In this document: piece after piece, positions 45,150 to 55,009 of the stretch
Position numbering within the stretch: position 1 is the stretch's first letter
How the letters are laid out: each line of letters begins with the position of its first letter
Source of the DNA: Phycisphaerales bacterium
GTDB taxonomy: Bacteria > Planctomycetota > Phycisphaerae > Phycisphaerales > UBA1924
Assembly (NCBI GenBank): GCA_022072615.1
Contig: JAJVHS010000081.1
Coordinates: 32,727 to 96,726, forward strand
DNA length: 64,000 nucleotides
Direction of reading: 5' to 3'
Translations under genes and position numbers: made by a program
Notes under the pieces: generated by a model
What the model was told of the DNA's origin: nothing
Seen by the model: the letters and a program-made list of their open reading frames with translations, nothing else
Database searches by the model: none

Positions 45150-45943
45150 GATCCGGCTCCGGAGCTGGCGGCCTGGCGGATGACGGCCTCGGCCTGTTCG
45201 ACGGCGATGATGTGCCCGTCGTCCATGCGTGCGATGCGGTCGGCGAACTGGAAGATTCGCGCGTCGTGGGTGACGACGACGAGGGATTTTCCGCGTCCGA
45301 CGGCGGTTTCCTTGAGGAGTTCCATGACCTTCTCGCCGGTCGCGTGGTCCAGGGCACTGGTGGGCTCGTCGCAGACGATCAGCCGCGGGTGGTGGACCAG
45401 GGCCCGGGCGATGGCGACGCGCTGCTGCTGGCCGCCGGAGAGGCGGCTGGGCACGTCCTTCCAGCGGTCGCCCAGGCCGACCTGCTCGAGCACGCGGCGG
45501 GATTCGCCCACCGCCTTGACCATGGACCAGCCGTTGATGAGCAGGGGGACGGCGACGTTCTCGGCGATGTTGAGCGTGGGGATGAGGTTGAAGGCCTGGA
45601 AGACAAAGCCGATGTTGCGGCCGCGGAAGGAGGTGCGTTCGCGGCTGGACATCCGGGCGAAATCCTCGCCGAACACGGTGCAGTCGCCGCCGTCGCGGTC
45701 GAGCACGCCGGCGATGACGGAGATGAGGGAGGTCTTGCCGCAGCCGGACGGACCGACGAGCATCATGAGCTCGCCCTGGCGCACGTCCAGGTCGACGCCG
45801 CGCAGGGCCCGGACGGCCGCGCCGCCGGTGCCGTAGGTCTTGGTCACGCCGCGGCAGGAGACGGCCATGCCGCCACCGTTGGCGGTGCCGTTCAGGGGCG
45901 GGCGGGGGTTGAGGTCGTTTGCTGCCATCACCATGCGGCTCAT
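45146..45943 (-). CDS. ABC exporter ATP-binding protein (MacB/LolD/DevA type)
   Basis: A 266-residue ATPase. Walker A is GPSGCGKT (Lys70), the Q-loop is in FVFQAFNLIPTLNI, the signature is SRLSGGQQQR, Walker B is LIVCDEPTSALD and the switch His is in VVVTHDARIF. This is the LolD/MacB-like class that energises FtsX-fold permeases. ATG 45943 overlaps the stop of the preceding permease as ATGA; later Met codons at 45934 and 45928 are also possible. Nearly 27 residues precede the ABC domain. It sits between two permeases and the adaptor, and only one ATPase serves both permeases. Confidence 0.94.
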   Translation of the reverse strand: MSRMVMAANDLNPRPPLNGTANGGGMAVSCRGVTKTYGTGGAAVRALRGVDLDVRQGELMMLVGPSGCGKTSLISVIAGVLDRDGGDCTVFGEDFARMSSRERTSFRGRNIGFVFQAFNLIPTLNIAENVAVPLLINGWSMVKAVGESRRVLEQVGLGDRWKDVPSRLSGGQQQRVAIARALVHHPRLIVCDEPTSALDHATGEKVMELLKETAVGRGKSLVVVTHDARIFQFADRIARMDDGHIIAVEQAEAVIRQAASSGAGS

Positions 45944-47100
45944 CCCTTGAAGACCACGGCCGGTTCGAGGACCACCACGCGGCGCATGCTGAGCATCGCC
46001 GAGAGCATGCAGATCACGATGACCGCGGCGCCGGCGACCATCAGCAGCTGCCACGGCATCGAGAACGCCAGCGGGGAGTTGCGGTTCTGGAATCCGACCA
46101 GCGAGGCCAGGCCGATCCCGATTCCAAAGCCCAGCAGCCCCACCACGATCGCCTGCAGCAGGATCATCCACAGCAGCTTCACGTCGCCGGTGCCCATGGC
46201 CTTGAGCGTGCCGAGGAAGCGCAGGTTGTCGAGCGTGAAGTTGTAGAACATGAAGCCGGTGATGACGGTGCCGATCAGGAAGCCCAGCGAAACGGCGAGG
46301 CCGAAGTTGATGGGGATGCCGGTGTTCTTGAGGTAGTAGCCGATGGTGACCCAGCGGAACTGGTCGCGGGTGTAGGCGGCGAGGCCGGTCCGCTCGGTGA
46401 TGCGCCGGCAAAGTTCCTGGATGTCCTGGCCGGGCTTGGCCCCGACGAGGACGAAGCTGAGGCTCTTGCGTTCCTTGGGGGCATACTGGAGCGCACGCCC
46501 GTAGGTCGTGTAGACCATGGGCTGCGACTGGAAGGTCCGGGTGTTCCGGGAGATGCCGACGACGATGCCGCGCTTGTCGTTGAGCTCCAGGACGTTGCCG
46601 ATGGCCAGCGGGACGGTCGGTCCGTCGGGACCGTGCGGGCGCCGGGCCAGCCGCGTGGCGGCGCCGATGTTGTCGACGATGACGGCGTCGGACTGGCGCA
46701 GCTCGGCGATGGAGCCCTGCTCCATCGCGGGCGGGCCGCCCACGAGCGTGGAGTCCTCGATGCCGATGAGATTGCAGTTCTGGAAGGTGCCGTCCTCGAG
46801 GCGGGCGCGGATCATGCCCTTGTAGAGGCGGCTCGCCCAGGCGACGCCCTCGACGCCGCGGACGCGGTAGAGCTGGGTTTCCTGGAGCGGCTTGACGTCG
46901 TCGATGTACTGGACCTTCGGATCCATCACCCAGATGTCGGGGTAGCCCATGTCGGTGATCAGCGCCGTGGTGCGGTTCATGATCCCGATGAAGATCGCGC
47001 CCTGCTGCGCGATCACGAAGCAGGCGAGCGTGACGCCCATGACGATCCCGAAGAACCGGGCGGCGTCACCGAAGAGCATCTTGAGGGCGATGAGGAACAT
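45940..47100 (-). CDS. FtsX/MacB-type ABC permease, copy B
   Basis: A 386-residue membrane protein with an N-terminal helix (ARFFGIVMGVTLACFVIA), a large periplasmic domain of ~230 residues, and three C-terminal helices (about 265-285, 310-335 and 350-375), the four-TM layout of FtsX/MacB permeases. It is clearly a paralogue of the upstream permease: YPDIWVMDPKVQYIDD, VEGVAWASRLYKG, LVGGPPAMEQGSI and LRFLGTLKAMGTGD align with VADLWVMDPEVEHHAD, VEGVDWAVPMFKT, LIGGPPQMVQGSM and IRYFGTLKAMGAGD. The transported substrate is unknown. It is separated by 35 bp from copy A and coupled by ATGA to the ATPase. Confidence 0.9.
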   Translation of the reverse strand: MFLIALKMLFGDAARFFGIVMGVTLACFVIAQQGAIFIGIMNRTTALITDMGYPDIWVMDPKVQYIDDVKPLQETQLYRVRGVEGVAWASRLYKGMIRARLEDGTFQNCNLIGIEDSTLVGGPPAMEQGSIAELRQSDAVIVDNIGAATRLARRPHGPDGPTVPLAIGNVLELNDKRGIVVGISRNTRTFQSQPMVYTTYGRALQYAPKERKSLSFVLVGAKPGQDIQELCRRITERTGLAAYTRDQFRWVTIGYYLKNTGIPINFGLAVSLGFLIGTVITGFMFYNFTLDNLRFLGTLKAMGTGDVKLLWMILLQAIVVGLLGFGIGIGLASLVGFQNRNSPLAFSMPWQLLMVAGAAVIVICMLSAMLSMRRVVVLEPAVVFKG

Positions 47101-47135
47101 GGTCGATCAGAAAAGGCACAGACTGCACACGGGCT

Positions 47136-48311
47136 TCAGCCCTTGAACACGATCCCCGGTTCGAGCCTGATCACCTTCTGGAGGCTGATGGCCGCGGCGC
47201 CGCAGGCGATCAGGATGACGGCTCCTCCGGCCAGCGCGACGAGCACCCAGTTCAATTCGAACGCCAGGTCCGACTGGGCGACCACCGAGCCGAACAACGA
47301 CGCGCCCCCGACGCCCAGACCGAATCCCAGGAACGCGGCGCACAGCGCCTGCGAGATGATCATCCCCAGCAGCGTCCGGTCGCCGGCGCCCATGGCCTTG
47401 AGCGTGCCGAAGTAGCGGATGTTCTCGACGGTGAAACTGTGGAAGGTCTGGCCCGCGATGGCCGCGCCGACGATGAAGCCCAGGAGCACGGCGATCCCGA
47501 AGTTCACGGCGATGCCGGTCTTGGAGAGGATGTAGCTGGCGGTCAGCCACTTGAACTGGGGCTGCGTGTACGCGGCCATGCCGGTGCGTTCGCGGATCCG
47601 GGCGGCGAGCGCCTCCAGGTCCTCACCGGCGGCGGCTCGGACGAGGATGAAGTGGAGCTGGCGGCGTTCATTGGGATGGAACCGCAGCGCCCGGCTGTAG
47701 GTCGTGTAGATGGTGGGCTCCCAGAAGAAGGACTTGGAGGCCCGGAACGTGCCGACGACCTGCGCCCGGTGGTCGTTGAGCTCGAGGACGTCGCCGATGC
47801 GCATGGGGCGTTTCTCGCCGATGGGCTCGCGCGTGGCGGGGTCGCGGTCGAAGACGGCGAGCTTGCGGTCGATCTCGTCCTGGTCGATGATCACGCCGTC
47901 GGTGCGGTAGAGGTCGCTCATCGACCCCTGGACCATCTGCGGCGGGCCGCCGATCAGGGTGACGTCATCGACGCCGACAAGGATGCAGTTGCGCAGGGCG
48001 CCGTTGGGCATCCGCATCCGGGCGAAGGTTTTGAACATCGGGACGGCCCAGTCCACGCCCTCGACGCTGCGGACCCGCTGGAGTTCGGTCGGCAGCATGG
48101 GCTTGGCGTCGGCGTGGTGCTCGACTTCGGGGTCCATGACCCACAGGTCGGCGACCGGGGTGTCGGTGACGAACGAGTAGGTGCGGGTCATGAGCCCGAC
48201 GAAGATCGCGGACTGCTGGGTGATGAGCAGGGTGGCGAAGGTCAGCCCGACGAGGATGCCGAGGAACTTGGCGCGGTCGCCGGTGAGCATCTTGATGGCG
48301 ATCTGGATCAT
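47136..48311 (-). CDS. FtsX/MacB-type ABC permease, copy A
   Basis: A 391-residue permease with the same layout as copy B: an N-terminal helix (AKFLGILVGLTFATLLITQQ), a periplasmic core (residues ~45-270) and three C-terminal helices ending with KVIRLEPGIVFKG. Both copies end in the conserved LEPxxVFKG. Its ATG 48311 overlaps the stop of the TetR gene as ATGA, so the longer in-frame start at 48584 is ruled out. Its divergence from copy B is large enough that the two could form a heterodimer, as in other exporters with two permease genes. It belongs to the TetR-headed efflux operon. Confidence 0.92.
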   Translation of the reverse strand: MIQIAIKMLTGDRAKFLGILVGLTFATLLITQQSAIFVGLMTRTYSFVTDTPVADLWVMDPEVEHHADAKPMLPTELQRVRSVEGVDWAVPMFKTFARMRMPNGALRNCILVGVDDVTLIGGPPQMVQGSMSDLYRTDGVIIDQDEIDRKLAVFDRDPATREPIGEKRPMRIGDVLELNDHRAQVVGTFRASKSFFWEPTIYTTYSRALRFHPNERRQLHFILVRAAAGEDLEALAARIRERTGMAAYTQPQFKWLTASYILSKTGIAVNFGIAVLLGFIVGAAIAGQTFHSFTVENIRYFGTLKAMGAGDRTLLGMIISQALCAAFLGFGLGVGGASLFGSVVAQSDLAFELNWVLVALAGGAVILIACGAAAISLQKVIRLEPGIVFKG

Positions 48312-48994
48312 GGGCACCCGCCCGGTCGTTTGAGTTCGGAGGCGGTGACTCGCCCGGATGCCAGATCGTCGCGGATGCCGTCGAGGGCCTTGAGGCTGAA
48401 CCAAGTGACGTGGCGGACGATGTCGTCGAGGAACGAGTCCGATTCCTGCCAGCCCGAGCAGAGCCGCCGGCTGACCTCCTTGCAGTGGTGGTAATGGAGG
48501 CACTGGCCGATCACGCTCGCGGCGCAGAGCTGGCAGACGTCGTCGGTCGGCGGGCGTCCGACGATCTGGGCGACGATCGAGCACAGGATCTCGAACTTCG
48601 GGCGGATGGCCTGGTCGACGATGGCCTCGAGTTCGCCGGTCGGCTCGACCATCTCCCGCGAAACCAGCTTGATGTGCCAGTTGGGGCGTCCGGCATCGAA
48701 GAGCCGCAGGCAGAACTGGCGGATGAACGTGGCCAGGCGCGCCGGGGCGTCGCCGTCGGCCTCGAACCGGTTGATGGGGTAGTGCTCCTGCTCGTACCGC
48801 CGGGTGTGCTCAAATACGGCGGCGTAGAGGGATTCCTTGTCGCGGAAGTAGTAGTTGACGGCGGCCAGGTTGGCGCCGGCCCGGGCGCAGATGTCGCGCA
48901 CGGTCGCATCCCGGAAACCTTTCTCGGCGAATACCTCGCCGGCGGCCTCGAGCAGGCGTTCCTTCGTCGGGAGTTGGGATGTCTCGCTGGCCAT
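48308..48994 (-). CDS. TetR/AcrR-family regulator, CecR (YbiH)-like
   Basis: A 228-residue transcription factor. The N-terminal helix-turn-helix reads KERLLEAAGEVFAEKGFRDATVRDICARAGANLAAVNYYFRDKESLY in pieces spanning residues 8-57, a standard TetR DNA-binding domain. The C-terminal ligand domain (REMVEPTGELEAIVDQAIRPKF, CAASVIGQCLHYHHCKEVSRRL) resembles the CecR/DUF1956 type that controls ABC exporters. ATG 48994 is used; a TTG 12 bases upstream is possible. It is the first gene of the efflux operon and its stop overlaps the first permease. A palindrome on its own promoter (49007-49027) points to autorepression. Confidence 0.93.
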   Translation of the reverse strand: MASETSQLPTKERLLEAAGEVFAEKGFRDATVRDICARAGANLAAVNYYFRDKESLYAAVFEHTRRYEQEHYPINRFEADGDAPARLATFIRQFCLRLFDAGRPNWHIKLVSREMVEPTGELEAIVDQAIRPKFEILCSIVAQIVGRPPTDDVCQLCAASVIGQCLHYHHCKEVSRRLCSGWQESDSFLDDIVRHVTWFSLKALDGIRDDLASGRVTASELKRPGGCP

Positions 48995-49006
48995 CCGGAA
49001 TCTCAA

Positions 49007-49041
49007 ACGGTTGTTTTATACAGCCGTATCAATCGAGTCAA
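49007..49041 (-). promoter_or_regulatory. Promoter and palindromic operator of the TetR efflux operon
   Basis: Reading on the minus strand, TTGACT (49036-49041) and TATAAA (49015-49020) form a -35/-10 pair with a 15-bp spacer. The inverted repeat ACGGTTG-N7-CAGCCGT (49007-49027, 6 of 7 positions symmetric) centres on the -10, so a TetR dimer bound there would block the promoter. The start codon is 20 nt downstream. Confidence 0.6.
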
Positions 49042-49168
49042 GCCGGGCCAACCGAGCAATCCGGGTTCCTGTTTGCCGGTTCATGCGACGCCGGTGCCGC
49101 GGGTGGACTTAGACTTGCGAGCAGGCTTGTTGCAGATCCGCCGGGCGTCCTGTCGATTGAGAGAGTGC

Positions 49169-49903
49169 GTGAACCCAGATCATTTCAGCCGTCGCGAGTG
49201 GTTGTACGGAAGCCTCATGGCCGGGGTGGGCGCTGCGCTCTGGGGATGCCAATCCTCGGGGTCGGCCCAGCCGACGGCGCACCTGCCCGGGCCGCTATGG
49301 CCGACGCAGGATCCAGCGCCGGCGCCGATCTCGGTTCGCCCACAGGCTCCGGTGGTGACACCCGCTCCTGCGCCGGCGCAGGTCGGAGCGGTGATGCCGC
49401 GGAGCTCGTGGACGAACGTGGCGCCGATCGTGAGCCGTGCGCACGCGATGAACGGCATCAGCCGCATCACCGTGCACCACAGCGCGATCCCCTACGACTC
49501 GCTGCGGTCGCAGGCGGACGTGGCTCGGATGCTCAACGGCATCCGCACCGAGCACATGAACCGGCGGGGCGAGCCCTTCGCCGACATCGGCTACCACTTC
49601 ATGATCGACCCGTCGGGCCGCATCTGGGAGGGACGGTCGCTGTCGCTCCAGGGGGCGCACGTCGCGAACAACAACGAGCACAACCTTGGGATCATGCTCA
49701 TGGGCCACTTTGACCGCCAGGCCCCCACCGCCGCGCAGATCGCGGCGCTGGATTCATTCGTGACGCGGCAGATGCAGGCGTACCGGATCTCCGTGAACCG
49801 GGTGTACACGCACCAGGAAATCGGCAAGTCGGCGTGCCCGGGCCGGAACCTCCAGCGGTACATGGACCAGACGCGCTCGCGGGGCCAGCTCGCGAGGGCG
49901 TGA
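49169..49903 (+). CDS. Tat-exported lipoprotein N-acetylmuramoyl-L-alanine amidase (PGRP/Amidase_2)
   Basis: A 244-residue cell-wall amidase that cuts the MurNAc-L-Ala bond. GTG 49169 opens NPDHFSRREWLYGSLMAGVG, a twin-arginine signal that ends in a lipobox-like ALWGC, so the protein is probably a folded-exported lipoprotein. After a Pro/Ala linker (about residues 35-75) the Amidase_2 domain has the zinc residues His in VHHSA and His in YTHQEI, and the Cys of SACPGRNL. GYHFMIDPSGRIWEGRSL and NNNEHNLGIMLMGHF are typical. The open frame upstream to 48410 is antisense to TetR and is excluded. TAGACT at 49110-49115 is a candidate -10. Confidence 0.9.
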   Translation: MNPDHFSRREWLYGSLMAGVGAALWGCQSSGSAQPTAHLPGPLWPTQDPAPAPISVRPQAPVVTPAPAPAQVGAVMPRSSWTNVAPIVSRAHAMNGISRITVHHSAIPYDSLRSQADVARMLNGIRTEHMNRRGEPFADIGYHFMIDPSGRIWEGRSLSLQGAHVANNNEHNLGIMLMGHFDRQAPTAAQIAALDSFVTRQMQAYRISVNRVYTHQEIGKSACPGRNLQRYMDQTRSRGQLARA

Positions 49904-50033
49904 CGCCGGTCGGCCCATTTTCTCAAATGCAGATATTAGTGGTTGTTATTGCGGACCCGCGGGTTTAGACTGCGACCTTGCTGTGACTCGTGCAGGTGCA
50001 CCTGTTGGTGCGGGGCAACCGCGGAGTCGTGCC

Positions 50034-52046
50034 ATGATCAAGACGGAATCGGGCCGCCACGTGCGGTTCCATGCGCTCGCGGCGGCGTGGGCGGCGGTTT
50101 TCGCATCGACCTCGATGGCGGGCGTGCTGTACGTGGACCGATCGGCGGTCGGCGCCGGCAACGGCACATCCTGGACGGACGCGTTCGCCGACCTGCAGGC
50201 GGCGCTCGCCGCGGCGGAGGCCGGTGACGAGGTCTGGGTCGCCGAGGGGACGTACCTGCCGGGTGTGCCCGGCGACACGGCGGCGTCATTCCAAATGAAA
50301 TCGGGCGTTGCGGTGCTCGGAGGCTTCTTGGGGACCGAGCACTACCGGTCCCAGCGCGATCCGGTCGCGCACCCGACCGTGCTCTCCGGCGACCTGGGGC
50401 AGGACGACACCTACGGGAGCGGCGCGTGGTATGTGGGGTGGAATATCCACACTCCCAACAGCTCGCACGTGGTGACGGCGATCGACGTGGACGCCGGCGC
50501 CGTTCTTGACGGGTTCGAGGTCCGGTGCGGTTCCGCCGCTTCGTCGAGCAGCCCGGGCGGCGGCGGGATCTACATCCAGGGAGGCGCGCCGACGATCCGA
50601 GGCTGCACCTTCACGCGGAACCTGGCGGGCTTCAGTTCCGGCGGGGCGGCGCTCGCGACGGGGTCGAACGCGGTGTTCGAATCCTGCACGTTCCATCAGA
50701 ACTGGGTGCACCTGGGCAAGGGCGGCGGCGTGTGCGCGACCGGGACGGGCACCGCGGTGATCCTGGGCTGCGTGTTCAGCGAGAACTACTGCACGAGCGG
50801 GTCGGGCGGGTCCGAGGGCCAGGGGGCGGGACTCTCGCTGTGGATGATGACATCGGCCCGGGTCGAGGGGTGCACGTTCCGGGCGAATCACGCTTCTCAG
50901 TTCAACGGGGCGGGCGGGTATGAGCTTGCACGCGGCGGAGGGCTGAGCTGCTTTCTGACGCCGCTGCTGATGAAGGACTGCACGTTCCGGAGCAACTCGG
51001 CGCCGGCCGGCGGCGGGGCGTCGCTGTGGAACTCGGCGGAGATCATCAACTGCGAGTTCTGGGACAACCTGTGCTACGAGACGACGCTGAGCGGGGGTTG
51101 GAGCGACGGCGGGTACGGCGGCGGCCTGATGGTGATCTCGTTCCAGCCGGTGGACGCCACGCTCGTGAACTGCGTGGTGGCTCGGAATCGCGGCTTTGAA
51201 GCGGCGGGGTTCGAGTCGTTCCAGAGTGCCCGGACTGTTCTGCGCAACAGCATCGTGTGGGGGAATGTGGCGAGCAATCCCGAGGTGGGCCCGCGGCGGT
51301 GGCAGTTCAAGGGGGCTCACAGCATCGAGTACAGCTGCGTGCAGGATCTGCTCACGCCCGACCCGGGCGAGGACCCGCCGGACGAGAGCAAGTACCCGGG
51401 CTGCCAGACGGCCGACCCGCTGTTCACCAGCCTGGCGAGCGGCGTACTTTCGCTGACGGGGGCATCCGCGTGCATCGACGCGGGACGCAACTCGGACGTT
51501 CCGGCGGGCACCGCGACGGATCTGACGGGAAACGCTCGGCGAGCCGATGATCCGGCGAAGCCTGACACCGGCGTCGGCCCGGCGCCGGTCGTCGACATGG
51601 GCGCGCACGAGTACGGGTCGTCGCCGTGCGAACCGACGATCACGTCACACCCGACCGACGCGACCGTGTGCTCGGGCGGACCGGTCCTGCTGGAAGTTGT
51701 GGCGGTCGGCGCGACCGGTTACCAGTGGCGGGTCGACGAGATGCCGATCCCGGGCGCGACGGCTTCAACGCTTGAGCTCCCCAGCGCCGGGCCGGGGGAC
51801 GCCGGGCCGTACGACTGCGTCGTGACCAACGACTGCGGGAGCGTGACGAGCCTTCGGGCCATGCTGACGGTCGAGAACTGCTGCCCGGCGGACTTTGACG
51901 GCACAGGGTTCGTCGACACGGACGACTTCGACGCGTTTGTGCGGGCGTTCGAAGCGGGTACCGACAACGCCGATTTCGACGGAACGGGGTTTGTGGATAC
52001 CGACGACTTCGACGCGTTCGTCCGGGCGTTCGAGGCGGGGTGCTGA
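50034..52046 (+). CDS. Secreted beta-helix protein with Ig-like domain and FEAGC dockerin-like repeats
   Basis: A 670-residue protein. A signal peptide (residues ~1-29, ending TSMAGVL) is followed by a right-handed beta-helix of the 'choice-of-anchor'/planctomycete type: VLYVDRSAVGAGNGTSWTDAF at the start, then rungs such as GGGIYIQGGAPTIRGCTF and NAVFESCTFHQN, ending near PVVDMGAHEYG. An Ig-like domain (about residues 530-610: TDATVCSGGPVLLEV to SLRAMLTVEN) follows. The last ~55 residues are two near-identical EF-hand-like repeats, ADFDGTGFVDTDDFDAFVRAFEAG, ending in AFEAGC. ATG 50034 has CGGAG upstream, and TAGACT at 49966-49971 is a candidate -10. Probably a surface-anchored adhesin or polysaccharide-binding protein. 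Confidence 0.85.
   Translation: MIKTESGRHVRFHALAAAWAAVFASTSMAGVLYVDRSAVGAGNGTSWTDAFADLQAALAAAEAGDEVWVAEGTYLPGVPGDTAASFQMKSGVAVLGGFLGTEHYRSQRDPVAHPTVLSGDLGQDDTYGSGAWYVGWNIHTPNSSHVVTAIDVDAGAVLDGFEVRCGSAASSSSPGGGGIYIQGGAPTIRGCTFTRNLAGFSSGGAALATGSNAVFESCTFHQNWVHLGKGGGVCATGTGTAVILGCVFSENYCTSGSGGSEGQGAGLSLWMMTSARVEGCTFRANHASQFNGAGGYELARGGGLSCFLTPLLMKDCTFRSNSAPAGGGASLWNSAEIINCEFWDNLCYETTLSGGWSDGGYGGGLMVISFQPVDATLVNCVVARNRGFEAAGFESFQSARTVLRNSIVWGNVASNPEVGPRRWQFKGAHSIEYSCVQDLLTPDPGEDPPDESKYPGCQTADPLFTSLASGVLSLTGASACIDAGRNSDVPAGTATDLTGNARRADDPAKPDTGVGPAPVVDMGAHEYGSSPCEPTITSHPTDATVCSGGPVLLEVVAVGATGYQWRVDEMPIPGATASTLELPSAGPGDAGPYDCVVTNDCGSVTSLRAMLTVENCCPADFDGTGFVDTDDFDAFVRAFEAGTDNADFDGTGFVDTDDFDAFVRAFEAGC
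51891..52040 (+). repeat. In-gene tandem repeat encoding the paired dockerin-like motifs
   Basis: Two ~69-bp units (51891-51957 and 51972-52040) encode the nearly identical motifs ADFDGTGFVDTDDFDAF. Many differences between the units are silent third-position changes, so the protein sequence is held while the DNA has drifted. Confidence 0.85.
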
Positions 52047-52103
52047 CTGCGCGATGGGCCTCGTTCACGGCGCCGGCGGATCCGATCCTTCAACGCCACA
52101 GGA

Positions 52104-52466
52104 TCATCGGCGCCGCTGTCTCAGAAACCATCCGTAGTCTGCCGTGATCAGCACGCAGAACAGCCAGCAGATGGCCGCTGCAACGGGTATGGCCTGATCA
52201 GGGATCCAGATCCTCGCGGAGGCTGCGACCGCGCTCGGCGGCAAGTAACAGAGGAGCATCGACCAGGCGATCGCTCGCTTCCGACGGTAGGACGCAAGCA
52301 CTCCGGCGCCTCCCGCACCGACCGCCAGGCCGATTGGAATGGCGAACGTTGCGAGGAGGCGGTCCGTCGCCAGGAACAGGGAGATCACCAGGCCGCCGAT
52401 GCAGCCACAGAGCACCACCAGCGTGGCGCCCAGCGGTCCCAGTGCCGGCCCGCGCCCGGGGGCCAC
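52104..52466 (-). CDS. Small integral membrane protein of unknown function
   Basis: A 120-residue protein with four hydrophobic segments (about residues 13-34, 38-60, 66-84 and 92-112) and a basic C-terminus (WFLRQRRR). The N-terminal helix has a Cys-Gly-Cys cluster (LVVLCGCIGG). No family is recognised. It lies 34 bp downstream of gapA on the same strand and could be co-transcribed. Coding support is the consistent hydrophobic pattern with positive charges on the cytoplasmic side; the start at 52466 is uncertain. Confidence 0.55.
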   Translation of the reverse strand: MAPGRGPALGPLGATLVVLCGCIGGLVISLFLATDRLLATFAIPIGLAVGAGGAGVLASYRRKRAIAWSMLLCYLPPSAVAASARIWIPDQAIPVAAAICWLFCVLITADYGWFLRQRRR

Positions 52467-52500
52467 GTGCGGGCCGGCATGCTCGGGTTTCGATGCCGTG

Positions 52501-53688
<1,188 letters not shown>

Positions 53689-53689
53689 C

Positions 53690-53695
53690 TACCAT
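53690..53695 (+). promoter_or_regulatory. -10-like box TACCAT, 8 nt before sucC
   Basis: TACCAT is followed by CGCCCCCT and the sucC ATG at 53704. No ribosome-binding motif is present. Confidence 0.5.
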
Positions 53696-53703
53696 CGCCC
53701 CCT

Positions 53704-54933
53704 ATGAAGATTCACGAGCACCAGGGGCGCGACCTCCTCGCCAGTTACAAGATTCCGGTTCCGTCCGGGCAGGTGATCACCTCGATCGAGCAGGCCGCGG
53801 GCGCGTTCAAGTCCGTGACCTCCGGCCAGGCGGGCGCGGTGGCCGTGATCAAGGCGCAGGTGCACGCCGGCGGCCGCGGCAAGGCCGGCTTTGTGAAGCT
53901 GGTGAAGACCCCGGAGGAGGCGACGGAGGCGGCCCGCTTCATGCTCACCAACCGCATGAAGTCGCCGCAGACGCCGGCCGAGGGGCTCGCGGTGTCGAAG
54001 CTGCTGGTCGCGGCCGCGGTGGACATCGCCGACCGGCCGGGCGGCGGCAAGGAGGAGTTCTACCTCGCGATCACGACCGACCGTCGCACGCGCCGCAACG
54101 TGCTTATCGCGTCGCGCGAGGGCGGGGTTGAGATCGAGCAGGTGGCGCACGACCGCCCGGACGCGATCCTGAAGGAGCCGCTGCACCCGCTGCTGGGGCT
54201 TCAGCCGCACCAGGCGCGGCGGGTGGCGTTCGCGCTGGGGCTGCGCGGGAAGCTGGTCTCGCAGGCGGCGGACATCATGCTCAAGCTCGCGAAGCTGTAC
54301 GTCGACAAGGACTGCTCGCTGGCAGAGATCAACCCGCTGGTGGTGGCGGCGGCGGACGGCGGCCAGGCGGTGATGGCGATCGACGCGAAGTTCAACTTCG
54401 ACGAGAACGGGCTGTTCCGTCACCCGGACATCGAGCAGCTCGCCGACCCCTCGGAGGAGTCGGGGTCGGAGGCTCGGGCCAAGAAGTTCAACCTGTCGTA
54501 CATCCCGCTGGACGGGAACATCGGGTGCCTGGTGAACGGGGCCGGGCTGGCGATGGCGACGATGGACATCATCAAGCTGTGCGGGGGCGAGCCGGCAAAC
54601 TTCCTGGACGTGGGCGGCAGCGCGTCGGAGGAAGCGGTAACGGAGGCGTTCGGGATCATCCTCTCGGACCCGGCGGTGAAGGGCGTGCTCGTCAACATCT
54701 TCGGCGGGATCATGAAGTGCGACGTGATCGCGCAGGGGATCGTGAACGCGGCGCGCGGGTACAAGAACCCCGACGGGTCCGTGGGGTTCAAGGTACCGCT
54801 GGTGGTGCGGCTCGAGGGGACGAACGTCGAGGCCGGGCGGAAGCTGCTCGACGCGGCTCGGAAGGACATCCCGACGATGCAGTCGGCGACCGACCTGGGC
54901 GACGCGGCTCGGAAGGTGTGCTCGGCGGTGTGA
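53704..54933 (+). CDS. sucC: Succinyl-CoA synthetase, beta subunit
   Basis: A 409-residue ATP-grasp protein, the beta chain of the TCA-cycle succinyl-CoA ligase. [22 protein letters not shown] is the classical N-terminus; [16 protein letters not shown] (about residues 51-66), EINPLVV and the C-terminal [27 protein letters not shown] and [12 protein letters not shown] are conserved subunit-interface and substrate-binding blocks. It makes a functional enzyme only with the alpha subunit SucD, which usually follows; here the next gene is convergent and unrelated, so sucD must lie elsewhere. A -10-like TACCAT ends 8 nt before the ATG with no ribosome motif. Confidence 0.95.
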   Translation: MKIHEHQGRDLLASYKIPVPSGQVITSIEQAAGAFKSVTSGQAGAVAVIKAQVHAGGRGKAGFVKLVKTPEEATEAARFMLTNRMKSPQTPAEGLAVSKLLVAAAVDIADRPGGGKEEFYLAITTDRRTRRNVLIASREGGVEIEQVAHDRPDAILKEPLHPLLGLQPHQARRVAFALGLRGKLVSQAADIMLKLAKLYVDKDCSLAEINPLVVAAADGGQAVMAIDAKFNFDENGLFRHPDIEQLADPSEESGSEARAKKFNLSYIPLDGNIGCLVNGAGLAMATMDIIKLCGGEPANFLDVGGSASEEAVTEAFGIILSDPAVKGVLVNIFGGIMKCDVIAQGIVNAARGYKNPDGSVGFKVPLVVRLEGTNVEAGRKLLDAARKDIPTMQSATDLGDAARKVCSAV

Positions 54934-55009
54934 CGGGCGCGTGGCCACCGGCGGGGCGGGAGCCACGGCCGACCAGTTCGGGTGTGTGCGTACGCGGTGC
55001 CCGCGCGGT

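Noticed and set aside
48410..49168. Upstream extension of the amidase frame to 48410
   Set aside because: It lies antisense to tetR, and the Tat signal begins right after GTG 49169.
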